Of a stretch of DNA of 64,000 bases, positions 8,280 to 17,199 are shown one piece after another. Both the position numbers and the translations under genes were made by a program. The DNA is from Bacteroidota bacterium. Its GTDB lineage: Bacteria; Bacteroidota; Ignavibacteria; Kryptoniales; JAKASW01. How positions within the stretch are numbered: position 1 is the first letter of the stretch; each line of letters starts with the position of its first letter. The DNA is taken from contig JAKAGT010000009.1 in NCBI GenBank assembly GCA_021825585.1, positions 1 to 64,000 of the forward strand. The letters are read 5' to 3'. The notes beneath the pieces were generated by a model. That model was not told the DNA's origin and searched no databases. It worked only from the letters and a program-made list of their open reading frames with translations.

Positions 8280-9920
8280 TCATTCCATTGCCATCAGGTG
8301 CTCGCCATGTTGCTTTTTCTTTTTGCTTCGCAGGAATAAGACAGGTATAACGCAGAGGAACGTTATTGCCGCGGCGATGAAGAAATCGTCGTCCACTGCA
8401 GAGACGAACGCCTGCTGGCTGACGTTGTAAACCAGAAGCGCGTTTGCCCGCGCGGTCGATATTGCCGCATTGCCTCCCACTGCCTGCTGGGCAAACGACT
8501 TGAGCCCGAACAGAGCATTCCGCACAGCCGGCGAATATTTGTTCACAGCCTGGCCGTAAACGGTTTCGTGAAAAGCGGTTCGGTCGGTAAGCAGCGTTCC
8601 CATAATCGCAACTCCGAAACTTCCGCCCACCTGTCTTAACACGTTATAGAGTCCAGAAGCGCGCGCCATCCTCTCCTTCGGCACCTTGGAGAGAGAGAGC
8701 GAACTGAGCGGCGCAAATATGAATCCCATACCGAGTCCGCGCAGATAAATCGATATCATAACGGTGTGAGTTTCGGAAAAGAGCGACAGGAAATGATTGC
8801 TGAAAAGGCTCAAAGCCAGGACGATGACGCCGTAAAGGGCCAGGTATTTCGGATTGAGCTTGTCGGACAAGTATCCCGCGAGCGGTCCCATCGTCCCCTG
8901 AAGGAAACCGAGCGGGAGGAAAAGCGAGCCAGCCTGGAATGCAGAGTATCCCAGCCCGTTCTGAAGGTACAAAGGCAATAGGAAAGTGCTTCCGAACATC
9001 CCCATTCCGAAGATGAAGAGGACCAGGTTGGCCATCGCGAAGTTGAAGTTCTTCATCAGACTCAGGTCTACCAGCGGTTCACGGGTGTTCAGCTCCACGG
9101 CAATGAAAGCGACGAATCCGATGAGCGACAGCGCGAAACATGTCAGTATGAACGGCGATGTCCACCCGCCTGTGTTCCACGATGCGTCTCCATCCGATAA
9201 CGCAAGAAGAAGACTGGTAAGAAAGAGCGCCATGGAGATGAAGCCCGCCAGGTCGAAGGAACGCGTTTTCTGCGACTGGTATTCGCGCTGTATAACGAAT
9301 GTGGCGAAGATAGCGACGATCCCTATCGGTACATTTATATCGTATATCGAGTGCCAGGCGTAATTATCAATGAGATAGCCGCCGAGTGTGGGTCCAAGGG
9401 AGACCGACGCGGCAGAGGCGACTGACCAGAACCCGATGGCAGTCCCGCGCTTTTCCGGAGGAAACTCTCTCATGACGATGGCCATGCCGACAGGCATCAG
9501 GAGTCCACCGCCGATACCCTGAATCACGCGAAACGCTACCAGCGCCGTGATGCTCCATGACAATGAACAGAGCAGAGATCCCGCGGTAAAAAGAGTGAGT
9601 GCCGTAGCATAAGTCTTCTTGTAACCGAACCTGTCGGCGATCCACCCCGAAGTCGGCAGCATTACCGCCATGGCCAGCAAGTACGCCGTTGCGACCCATT
9701 TCGCGGTATCTACGGTGACTCCAAAAGTCGCCATTATTGTCGGCATCGAGACATCGACGATGCTTGAATCGAGCACCACCATAAATGTCCCGAACATGAC
9801 GTTGAACAGCACCCACCATTTATATGACGGATGCTCGTGATGCGGAATTCCTATTGCGGATGACAGGGACCTTTCGTTCCCGATTGAATTGTGATTTGAA
9901 CGGTGATTATCGTTATTCAT
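8280..9920 (-). CDS. DHA2-family MFS multidrug exporter (EmrB/QacA type), second of a tandem pair
   Basis: A 546-residue inner-membrane drug:H+ antiporter with the 14-helix DHA2 layout. Visible signatures include DSSIVDVSMPTI (motif D1, helix 1), GWIADRFGYKK (motif A, loop 2-3), FRVIQGIGGGLLMP (motif B, helix 4) and SLGPTLGGYL (motif C, helix 5). The cytosolic start PHHEHPSYKWW is shared with the adjacent paralogue. It should work with the HlyD/EmrA-like adaptor and the TolC-like duct encoded in the same block. The last helix is followed by a lysine-rich tail. Confidence 0.93.
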   Translation of the reverse strand: MNNDNHRSNHNSIGNERSLSSAIGIPHHEHPSYKWWVLFNVMFGTFMVVLDSSIVDVSMPTIMATFGVTVDTAKWVATAYLLAMAVMLPTSGWIADRFGYKKTYATALTLFTAGSLLCSLSWSITALVAFRVIQGIGGGLLMPVGMAIVMREFPPEKRGTAIGFWSVASAASVSLGPTLGGYLIDNYAWHSIYDINVPIGIVAIFATFVIQREYQSQKTRSFDLAGFISMALFLTSLLLALSDGDASWNTGGWTSPFILTCFALSLIGFVAFIAVELNTREPLVDLSLMKNFNFAMANLVLFIFGMGMFGSTFLLPLYLQNGLGYSAFQAGSLFLPLGFLQGTMGPLAGYLSDKLNPKYLALYGVIVLALSLFSNHFLSLFSETHTVMISIYLRGLGMGFIFAPLSSLSLSKVPKERMARASGLYNVLRQVGGSFGVAIMGTLLTDRTAFHETVYGQAVNKYSPAVRNALFGLKSFAQQAVGGNAAISTARANALLVYNVSQQAFVSAVDDDFFIAAAITFLCVIPVLFLRSKKKKQHGEHLMAME

Positions 9921-9946
9921 TTTTTTGGTGCTTTAATTACTCCAAT

Positions 9947-9996
9947 AGAGCTATCGGCCTTCAGCGATCAGCCAAACGCTGACTGCTGAGTGCTGG
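9947..9996. repeat. TCAGC-type hairpin repeat, family 2, copy 2
   Basis: TCAGC-GA-TCAGC (9961-9972), loop CAAAC, then GCTGA-CT-GCTGA (9978-9989) form a stem of two 5-bp blocks separated by a two-base mismatch. It sits exactly between the two tandem MFS genes. It may stabilise or attenuate the operon transcript, but no U-tract follows, so I do not call it a terminator. Confidence 0.6.
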
Positions 9997-11628
9997 TTAA
10001 TCCATTGCCACGACTTTCACCCTCTCGCCTTGCGGTTTCTTGTATCGCAGGAAGAGAATTGGGACTACGCAGAGAATTGTTATCATCGATGCAACAAGGA
10101 AGTCGTCATCGACGGCCGAGACAAAAGCCTGCTGGCTGATGCTGTACGCCAGAAGCGCGTTCGCACGCATAGCTGCAAGCGACACCGAGCTGCCGAGCGC
10201 ATTCTGGGCAAAACTCTGAAGTCCGTAGAGCACGCTCTGCGTAACCGGAGAGGCTTTGCTGACGACCTGGCCGTATATCGTAGTATGGAAGACGGTCCGG
10301 TCCGTCAGAAGAGTCCCCATTATGGCCACGCCAAAGCTCCCTCCTACTTGCCGGATTACATTGAAAAGGCCCGATGCCTGAGCAAGCCGCTCTTTCGGAA
10401 TCTCCGCGAGCGATAGCGTATTAAGGGGTGTGAAAATCAGAGCCATTCCCAACCCACGGAGGTAAAGCGAGACCATGATGTCCGATGTCATCGAGAAAAG
10501 CGAGAGATAGCGGTTGACGAAAAGGCTAAGCGCCAAAAGCGCAATCCCAATCGAAGAAATGATCTTTGGGTTCAGCTTGTCGGAGAGGATGCCGGCTATC
10601 GGGCCCATGACCGCCATTATGAGACCGAGGGGCAGGAAAAGGGATCCTGCCTGAAAGGCGGTAAATCCAAGCCCGTTCTGCAGGTACAGCGGCAGGAGAA
10701 AAGTGCTGCCGAACATTCCCATTCCGAAGATGAAGAGGACGAGGTTGGACATGCCGAAATTGAAGTTCTTCAAGAGCCTCAACTCGATCAATGGATGGCG
10801 AACGTTGAACTCGACGACAAGAAATGTCACCAATCCGATCAGAGAAAGGGCGAAACAGCCCAGCGTAAAGCCCGAGGTCCATCCTCCCGTGTTCCAGCTT
10901 GCGTTTCCGTCCGAGAGGGCTACGAGCAGAGGTGCAAGGAACAATACGATGGAAAGGAACCCTATGATATCGAAGGCCCGCCGGGTTTCAGTCTTGTACT
11001 CGCGTTGAATGACCAGTGTTGCAAAAACTCCCAGGATGCCTACCGGCACATTAATGTCAAAGATCGAGTGCCAGGCGAAGTTGTCGATGAGATACCCGCC
11101 CAGCGTCGGACCGAGAGAAACAGAAGCGGCGGCGGCAATTGCCCAGAAACCCAGAGCCATGCCGCGTTTGTCCGGCGGAAACTCGCGAACGACTATCGCC
11201 ATGCCGACGGGCATGAGTAATCCGCCGCCCGCCCCCTGAATAACCCGGAACATTATCAGGGCCGTCATGTTCCACGAAATCGAGCAAAGCAGAGAACCGA
11301 GCGTAAAGAGAGCCAGTCCGAGACTGTATGTCTTTCTGAACCCGAAATGATCCGCGATCCAGCCGGACGTGGGAAGAAAGATGGCGAACACGAGCAGATA
11401 AGCCGTCGCAATCCATTTCACCGTGTCGATACCGACTCCGAACGTCGCCATCACCTTTGCCAGTGAGACATCAACGATAGTGGAATCGAGGACCACCATG
11501 AACGTACCCATCATTACATTTACAAGCACCCACCATTTATACGAGGGATGCTCGTGATGGGGGACACCCATGCTGCCGGAGAGACCGGATCCGTTCGATC
11601 TATTTGGAGACTTTCCTTTGCTCTTCAT
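9997..11628 (-). CDS. DHA2-family MFS multidrug exporter (EmrB/QacA type), first of a tandem pair
   Basis: A 543-residue paralogue of the gene just downstream, alignable over its whole length. It shares PHHEHPSYKWWVL, motif A (GWIADHFGFRK), motif B (FRVIQGAGGGLLMP) and motif C (SLGPTLGGYL), and the C-terminal ISQQAFVSAVDDDF block. Divergence is spread across the whole protein, so the duplication is old enough for the substrates to have diverged. It follows the HlyD-like gene by 51 bases. Predicted location is the inner membrane, with drug efflux driven by protons. Confidence 0.93.
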   Translation of the reverse strand: MKSKGKSPNRSNGSGLSGSMGVPHHEHPSYKWWVLVNVMMGTFMVVLDSTIVDVSLAKVMATFGVGIDTVKWIATAYLLVFAIFLPTSGWIADHFGFRKTYSLGLALFTLGSLLCSISWNMTALIMFRVIQGAGGGLLMPVGMAIVVREFPPDKRGMALGFWAIAAAASVSLGPTLGGYLIDNFAWHSIFDINVPVGILGVFATLVIQREYKTETRRAFDIIGFLSIVLFLAPLLVALSDGNASWNTGGWTSGFTLGCFALSLIGLVTFLVVEFNVRHPLIELRLLKNFNFGMSNLVLFIFGMGMFGSTFLLPLYLQNGLGFTAFQAGSLFLPLGLIMAVMGPIAGILSDKLNPKIISSIGIALLALSLFVNRYLSLFSMTSDIMVSLYLRGLGMALIFTPLNTLSLAEIPKERLAQASGLFNVIRQVGGSFGVAIMGTLLTDRTVFHTTIYGQVVSKASPVTQSVLYGLQSFAQNALGSSVSLAAMRANALLAYSISQQAFVSAVDDDFLVASMITILCVVPILFLRYKKPQGERVKVVAMD

Positions 11629-11679
11629 TAAGTTCCTTTCTATATGAAAACGGCCAATGCGAGCGACATTCTCTTATTC

Positions 11680-12690
11680 CTACTTCACTCTGACTGAAAC
11701 TTCAACAGACATACCGGGCCGCAGAACGGGCTTTCCCCCGGTCGGCATCTTCGGATCGTCTATCGTAATCTTGATCGGTACGCGCTGTGTCACCTTGGTG
11801 AAGTTGCCCGACGCGTTATCAGGCGGGATGAGCGAGAATTCTGATGCCGTATAGCTTCCCATCTCGAAGACTTTTCCGAAAAACTTTATGCCGGGGTACG
11901 TGTCGACGTTTATGTCCACCGGGTCTCCGATGTGAATGTAACCGAGCTTGGTTTCCTCGAGGTTGGCCGTTACCCAGATGTTCTTCAAATCATAGATCGT
12001 AAACACCGGTTGTCCGGGCTGCACGACGTCGCCAGTCAACACCCACCTCTTTGCGACTACTCCATCTGCAGGAGAAGTCACGACCGTGTTCAGGAGCTGC
12101 GCCTTGATGACGCCGACCTGAGCGCGAGCCGCAGGTATCTTCGACTGTGCAATCGCCAGCTCTGCCTTGGCCGCCTGCAGTGCCTGTTGTGCATGCTGGT
12201 ACTGTTCCTTCGTGATGATGCCGCCTTTATACTGTACTTCGGCCCGGTTGAAATCGTCCGACGCCCGGTTGACCTGCACCTCCGCCAGCGGTACGCTCTG
12301 CTCCGCAAGTTGAAGGGCGGCTCTTGCAGAAGCTTCTTCGGCCCGAAGGTCTCTGTCGTCAAGCCGGACAAGAACCTGACCGGTCTTCACCGTATCTCCC
12401 TCGTCTGTTCCGAGGTATATTATTCTTCCCAGCATCTTGGTGCTGATTGACACGCTGTTGGCGTCAACATAGGCATCGTCGGTCGACACGAAATCCTGCA
12501 TGTTTATGTACCAGTAGTATCCGGCAACGGCAATCGCCACGAGCACCAGAAGAATGGGGATTATAACCCGCTTTTTACGGAAGAGAGGGACGTCTTCTAT
12601 ATCCTCGTCCGACTCTCCGTTTGCCGCGGACCTCGATGCCTTAACGGCTTCCTGCCCGAGGTCCTTGTCGATTTTATCCTTGGTTTCCAT
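11680..12690 (-). CDS. HlyD/EmrA-family membrane fusion protein
   Basis: A 336-residue periplasmic adaptor. An acidic cytosolic start is followed by one membrane segment (about 40-60, PILLVLVAIAVAGYYWY). Next come the EmrA hallmark STDDAYVDAN, a lipoyl half-motif, a coiled-coil hairpin (residues about 105-185, many Ala/Gln/Glu), the second lipoyl half (VVTSPADGVVAKRW) and a beta-barrel domain ending in VLRPGMSVEVSV. It links the MFS pumps to the TolC-like protein. It begins 15 bases after the TetR gene and is surely cotranscribed with it. Confidence 0.93.
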   Translation of the reverse strand: METKDKIDKDLGQEAVKASRSAANGESDEDIEDVPLFRKKRVIIPILLVLVAIAVAGYYWYINMQDFVSTDDAYVDANSVSISTKMLGRIIYLGTDEGDTVKTGQVLVRLDDRDLRAEEASARAALQLAEQSVPLAEVQVNRASDDFNRAEVQYKGGIITKEQYQHAQQALQAAKAELAIAQSKIPAARAQVGVIKAQLLNTVVTSPADGVVAKRWVLTGDVVQPGQPVFTIYDLKNIWVTANLEETKLGYIHIGDPVDINVDTYPGIKFFGKVFEMGSYTASEFSLIPPDNASGNFTKVTQRVPIKITIDDPKMPTGGKPVLRPGMSVEVSVRVK

Positions 12691-12705
12691 TTATCTCTTT
12701 CCTCT

Positions 12706-13317
12706 TTAATTTCTTTTTCTGATTCCGTTCAAAATTATCTCCACAATTTCCTTCGACGACTGTTCAAGCACCCTGTAGGTCTCGTCATCCAGGGTGTTTC
12801 CGCGCTTGTGCAGGTACCACGCGCGCGGTCCGTAAAGCATCATGATGATGATCTCAGCGGATTGCTCCGGACTCGTAAGAGAAAACTCGCCAGCTTGCTT
12901 GCCGATCACGAGTATCTGCTGAAGCAGGCTTACCTCCTGCTTCTGGAAGTCTTTGAAGAGTTCCAGAAAGGGCAATCTCAGTTCGGCAGTCTGTTGAAAC
13001 TGGAGCGCCCTCAAGTTGGCGAGGTTCCTGAAGTGTTCAATTCTCTTTGCTGCGTACATCCGGAGCATGTCGCACGGGGGGATCTTCTCGTTGATCATCG
13101 ACTGTATGTCATCGAGAAACTGATTCGACTCCTGCTTGATGACTTCCTGAAAGAGGCTTTCCTTCGTCGGGAAATAGTAATAAAGCGATGCCTTCCCCAT
13201 GCCTATATCGGCGGCTATCTCATCCATCGTGACCTTTGAGAATCCGTAGTAAGCAAATCGCTTCCTGGCGGCATCGAGTATCACCGCTTGTTTTTCTGTT
13301 GATAGTTGTTCTGTCAT
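12706..13317 (-). CDS. TetR/AcrR-family transcriptional regulator
   Basis: A 203-residue dimeric repressor with an N-terminal helix-turn-helix (MDEIAADIGMGKASLYYYFPTKESLF, residues about 30-55, shown in part: MGKASLYYYFPTKESL) and a ligand-binding C-terminal domain. I start at ATG 13317 (MTEQLSTEKQ), which has AAGG eight bases upstream; a longer reading to 13392 lacks support. It is first in the efflux operon, so it most likely represses its own promoter and the pump genes until a ligand binds. No clear palindromic operator was found upstream. Confidence 0.9.
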   Translation of the reverse strand: MTEQLSTEKQAVILDAARKRFAYYGFSKVTMDEIAADIGMGKASLYYYFPTKESLFQEVIKQESNQFLDDIQSMINEKIPPCDMLRMYAAKRIEHFRNLANLRALQFQQTAELRLPFLELFKDFQKQEVSLLQQILVIGKQAGEFSLTSPEQSAEIIIMMLYGPRAWYLHKRGNTLDDETYRVLEQSSKEIVEIILNGIRKRN

Positions 13318-13574
13318 TTTTTCGACCTTGCGACCGTTCGACTGTTTCAGTAATTGCGTCGAAAATATACAACATAGGGATGGAATTGTCAAGTTCCCGA
13401 AGTGTGCTCGATGCCGCTCTCCGATGCAGAATCATCTGAATTCGTGAAACCGAACAACCAGCATCACGATCTTATAACGGCACTTCAGTGGATACACCCA
13501 AAAACCGCCACTTTCTGCGTTCTCGGCACGCTGGAGTGAGTTAACTCTGATTCAATGCAAACGGTCGGGCGCGA
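13318..13574. promoter_or_regulatory. Intergenic region holding the efflux-operon promoter
   Basis: The 257 bases between the adenosine deaminase stop and the TetR start must hold the promoter of the efflux operon. On the minus strand a TATATTTTCG stretch lies about 40 bases upstream of the TetR ATG and loosely resembles the Bacteroidota -7 element. Two direct TTCGAC-type blocks (13321-13342) could be operator half sites but are not palindromic. No gene and no strong terminator are seen. Confidence 0.3.
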
Positions 13575-14615
13575 TTAGCCTGGGGAATCCCCTGAGCCAT
13601 TGAGCCAAAACCCAAATATCTTCCCGATCAGCGCTCTCTTGTCGTCTATCGGCAGAAACGACGAACCGACTGCATTTAGTGTCAACTCAATCAGATCTTC
13701 TTCTGAGTAGCCAAGTTTGTTCACAAGGAGTGCGAACTCGTCCGTAATACTCGAGCCGAACATAGATGGATCATCGGAGTTGACTGTCAGCATCAAGCCA
13801 TCCTTGAACATTTTGTCGAAGGGATGTTCCTCCACGGAGGAATAGACTCCCGTCTTCAGATTGCTCGTGATGCACACTTCAAGTGGAATCTGTCTCTCTT
13901 TAAGGACCTCGAGCAGCCGATGGTCCTCGCTTGCCCTGACTCCGTGTCCGATTCGCTCCGCCTCAAGTGCCGTAACCGCATTCCACACCGACGCCGGACC
14001 GGATGCCTCCCCCGCATGAACGGTCGTCCTGAAGCCGAGCTGTCTTGCCGTACGGAAAGCCGTTTGAAACAGCTCAGGGGGAAAATCCCGTTCGTTGCCA
14101 CCGAGACCGATTCCGATTACTCCTCTGTCGAGGTAAGGCGCCATTTGCCTGACTCTTTCCTCCGCCGCTTCTGCTCCGTAATCGCGAACTATATCTGCGA
14201 TCAGCCCGCACCTTATCGGGAACTCACGCTCGGCACTCTTCATCCCCGATATGGTTGCCTCCGTGATTTCCTCGACGCGAAGTCCGTTTGACACGAAGTC
14301 CCATGGTGAAAAAAACGCCTCGGCATAAATCACGTTCTGGTCGGAGAGATTCTTCAGAACCAGCCGCGCGGACTCCTCAAAGTCGGCGGGCGACCGAAAG
14401 AACCTGTTTTTCCAGAACCACGTCTCGATGAAGTGCGCAAAGTCTCTGAACACGAACCGACGACTTAGTTCATCCACACTCGAAATTCTTTCTTCACCTC
14501 CGTATTTCTGAATCAGGCCGAACAGGAATTCATACGTGAAGGCTCCTTCCAGGTGAACGTGCAGCTCGACCTTCGGCATGGTTCCAATGACCTCCGGAAG
14601 AAATCTTGCTTCCAT
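13575..14615 (-). CDS. add: Adenosine deaminase
   Basis: A 346-residue zinc-dependent metal hydrolase that converts adenosine to inosine. The metal ligands are visible as ELHVHLEGAF (His19, His21), the HAGEASGP block, and SDDPSMFG with the Asp pair near the C-terminus. I choose ATG 14615, seven bases after the nupC stop, with GAGG upstream; a TTG at 14633 would be inside nupC. It is the last gene of an ahcY-nupC-add run, where it would consume adenosine released by AhcY or imported by NupC. Aminodeoxyfutalosine deaminase is a related alternative but no menaquinone genes are near. Confidence 0.88.
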   Translation of the reverse strand: MEARFLPEVIGTMPKVELHVHLEGAFTYEFLFGLIQKYGGEERISSVDELSRRFVFRDFAHFIETWFWKNRFFRSPADFEESARLVLKNLSDQNVIYAEAFFSPWDFVSNGLRVEEITEATISGMKSAEREFPIRCGLIADIVRDYGAEAAEERVRQMAPYLDRGVIGIGLGGNERDFPPELFQTAFRTARQLGFRTTVHAGEASGPASVWNAVTALEAERIGHGVRASEDHRLLEVLKERQIPLEVCITSNLKTGVYSSVEEHPFDKMFKDGLMLTVNSDDPSMFGSSITDEFALLVNKLGYSEEDLIELTLNAVGSSFLPIDDKRALIGKIFGFWLNGSGDSPG

Positions 14616-14622
14616 CGACACC

Positions 14623-15930
14623 TCACAGACCAAGTATGGCTGAACTCGTGAAGAAGAGACCCGACATGCAAGCAGTCATCAGGCATGCAAGATTAGCCCC
14701 GACCAATGCACGCAGACCGAACCTGGCAATGTCTCTTGTCCGCTCGGGGGCGATTGCCGCATACCCTCCAACGAAGATGGCCACAGACGCAATGTGGGCG
14801 AACCCGGTCAGAGCATACGTGGCCATGACGGCTGAGCGAGGGGAAATTCCTGCTCCGCTGGAATAGAGTCTCGCCAGGTCCTGAAATGCCGGCACTTCCG
14901 TCAGCACCAGCCGTTCTCCGATTATCTTCGCGATATAACCGGCATCATGCAGTGGCACGCCGATGAGAAGTGTGAGCGGATAGAACACATAACCCAGGAG
15001 ACCTCTCAAAGTCCACTCGAGATTGATCGAGAACAGGCTGTTGACATGCGAGCCGGCAATCACCATGACCTTGTCCAGGAGTGCTACGAGTCCGAGCACC
15101 GCCAGAAGCATCCCGACAATTCCGACGACGAGTTTGACGCCCGCATTTGCGCTGTTGATTATCGCCTCGAACAAGCCGCTTTCTCTCTTATATTCCGGAG
15201 TCACCTTTTTCCCTATGGTTTCAGGTTCCTCTGTCTCGGGATATAATATTTTCGAGAAGACAATTGCTGCGGTCACGTTCATGACGGCCGCAGATACAAG
15301 GTGGCCGGCAATGTTGGGGAATTGTCCGCGGAGGATTGTTATATAAGCCGCGAGCATGCTCGATGCAATCGTCGCCATTCCGGTCGTCATGATCGTATTC
15401 AATTCCGAACGCGTCATTTTTCCCAGGAACGGCCTTATCACCAAAGCCGCCTCGACACCGACGAAGATGTTTGCCGATCCACAGAGCGACTCTGCTCCGC
15501 TTATCTTCATGAGCTTCGTGAACATAAACGAAAAAGCCCTTATCACCCTCGTCATGATCCCGGTATAGTAGAATATACCGACGAGCGCCGAAAAGAATAC
15601 CATCGTGGAAAGGCTTTGAATCGCGAGTATGAAGCCGATTGATGTCTGGCCGATCTCGTCAGTGGTCCCCGGCGCAAGCGCGAGACGACCGAAAACGAAC
15701 CTCGTCCCCGCGGTCGCGCTGTCCAGTATGCCGTTCATCAGGTTATTTATGAGGAGAAAAAACTCCGCACCTATCGGCAGGACGAAGACAAACACGTCAA
15801 AAACCAGGATGATGACCAGCCCGGAAACAACGATCCTCCAGCTGATCATCTTTCTGTTTGCCGACAGCAGCCAGGCGATAAACAGAAGTCCTGCAATGCC
15901 AAATACGCCTGTTAGTTTGGAGAAATCCAT
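14623..15930 (-). CDS. nupC: Concentrative nucleoside transporter, NupC/CNT family
   Basis: A 435-residue inner-membrane symporter for nucleosides driven by H+ or Na+. It has the CNT order of segments: an N-terminal hydrophobic helix set, the SLSTMVFFSALVGI loop, the GAESLCGSANIFVGVEAAL motif (partly quoted: ESLCGSANIFVGVEAAL) that lines the nucleoside site, and the C-terminal TYALTGFAHIASVAIFVGG motif. It sits 16 bases after ahcY and seven before add, so it provides uptake of nucleosides, probably adenosine, for the two enzymes. Confidence 0.92.
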   Translation of the reverse strand: MDFSKLTGVFGIAGLLFIAWLLSANRKMISWRIVVSGLVIILVFDVFVFVLPIGAEFFLLINNLMNGILDSATAGTRFVFGRLALAPGTTDEIGQTSIGFILAIQSLSTMVFFSALVGIFYYTGIMTRVIRAFSFMFTKLMKISGAESLCGSANIFVGVEAALVIRPFLGKMTRSELNTIMTTGMATIASSMLAAYITILRGQFPNIAGHLVSAAVMNVTAAIVFSKILYPETEEPETIGKKVTPEYKRESGLFEAIINSANAGVKLVVGIVGMLLAVLGLVALLDKVMVIAGSHVNSLFSINLEWTLRGLLGYVFYPLTLLIGVPLHDAGYIAKIIGERLVLTEVPAFQDLARLYSSGAGISPRSAVMATYALTGFAHIASVAIFVGGYAAIAPERTRDIARFGLRALVGANLACLMTACMSGLFFTSSAILGL

Positions 15931-15946
15931 TATACCCTCAGGAAAT

Positions 15947-17152
15947 CTACTTATCGATTGAGATGCCTTCCGCTTTCAACTTTTCCTCCACAACGATTCT
16001 GTCGATCTCTACCGGGACCGGATAAATTTTCGGCTCGAGTTTTGGAGACGACAGGAAGTGATGAAGGCAGGACAACTGGACGGAAAAAGACATGTCCATT
16101 ATGTCGGCCGGATGGCCCAGCCCGCCGGCAATATTAACGATGCCTCCGCTCGCCAGCAGGTAGAGCCTCTTTTGGTTCCACAGCATGTATTCATCGATTT
16201 CATCGCGTACCCTGGCGGCGGACACGGAATTCTTCTTCAGCGTCTGAATGTCGATCTCAAAATCAAAGTGACCCGCATTTGCAAGGAACGCTCCGTCCTT
16301 CATTTTCTCCATATGGTCGAACCTGATTACACTTTCGGCACCCGTCGTCGTCACGAAGAAATCGCCGAGCGGTGCGGCGTCGGTCATCCGCATCACACGA
16401 TATCCGTCCATCCTGGCTTCCAGGGCTTTCCACGGATCGATCTCGGTCACTATCACCTCTGCACCGAGGCCCGCGGCTCTCGCGGCGACCCCTTTCCCGA
16501 CCCAGCCGTAGCCGACGACAACCACCGTCTTGCCCGCAACGTTCATGTTGGTCAGATGCGTTATTGCTGTCCAGGTAGACTGTCCGGTGCCGTACCTGTT
16601 GTCGAAAAGGTGCTTCGAGCCGGCATCGTTCACCGCAACGGCAGGATACCTGAGTCGGCCGGTCGCCTCTAACGCTCTCAGCCGGTTTACGCCTGTCGTG
16701 GTTTCCTCGCAAATGCCGAGCATGTTTTGACCGTATTCCGGATGCTCATGAAGGTACTCACAGATGTCGCCTCCGTCGTCTACTGCAGCATCCATCCCGT
16801 CCCTGAGAATCGAGTGGATGAAGGAAAAATACTCTTCGCGGGACGCAGCATGCTTTGCGTAAACATGCACGCCGTGTTTCGCCAGCGCGGCCGCGACTTC
16901 ATCCTTTGTCGAGAGCGGGTTGCTCCCGGTGATCCACACGTCGGCTCCCAGCTTCTTGATGGAGAGTGCAAGGTGTGCTGTCTTGGCTTCGAGATGTATG
17001 CAGAGTGCAACCCGCTTATTCCTGAATTCACCCGTGCGCTCGAACTTCTCACGCAGGCCGTTCAGCACGGGCATTCGTCTGGAAACCCACTCGATCTGGC
17101 GTTCTCCTTCTTCCGCCAACCCGATATCGCGTACAAGATAATCTTCGGACAT
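15947..17152 (-). CDS. ahcY: S-adenosylhomocysteine hydrolase, short archaeal/Thermotoga-like form
   Basis: A 401-residue NAD-dependent enzyme that splits S-adenosylhomocysteine into adenosine and homocysteine. Seen: CIHLEAKTAHLA, the substrate loop CEETTTGVNRL, DNRYGTGQSTW, the Rossmann glycine motif VVVGYGWVGKGVA, and GHPADIMDMSFSVQ. The length is near 400, it appears to lack the roughly 40-residue insert, and its C-terminus lacks the KPDHYRY tail of mesophilic enzymes, so it belongs to the short class. GGAG lies eight bases before the ATG. It starts 47 bases after the TonB receptor gene and heads the ahcY-nupC-add run. Confidence 0.93.
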   Translation of the reverse strand: MSEDYLVRDIGLAEEGERQIEWVSRRMPVLNGLREKFERTGEFRNKRVALCIHLEAKTAHLALSIKKLGADVWITGSNPLSTKDEVAAALAKHGVHVYAKHAASREEYFSFIHSILRDGMDAAVDDGGDICEYLHEHPEYGQNMLGICEETTTGVNRLRALEATGRLRYPAVAVNDAGSKHLFDNRYGTGQSTWTAITHLTNMNVAGKTVVVVGYGWVGKGVAARAAGLGAEVIVTEIDPWKALEARMDGYRVMRMTDAAPLGDFFVTTTGAESVIRFDHMEKMKDGAFLANAGHFDFEIDIQTLKKNSVSAARVRDEIDEYMLWNQKRLYLLASGGIVNIAGGLGHPADIMDMSFSVQLSCLHHFLSSPKLEPKIYPVPVEIDRIVVEEKLKAEGISIDK

Positions 17153-17199
17153 GCTTCAGCTCCAAATGCCTTGGTTAAGATATCATTGCCTTCGCTCGC

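Noticed and set aside
13318-13345. TetR operator made of the TTCGAC blocks
   Set aside because: The blocks are direct, not inverted, repeats, so they do not form the palindrome expected for a TetR dimer.
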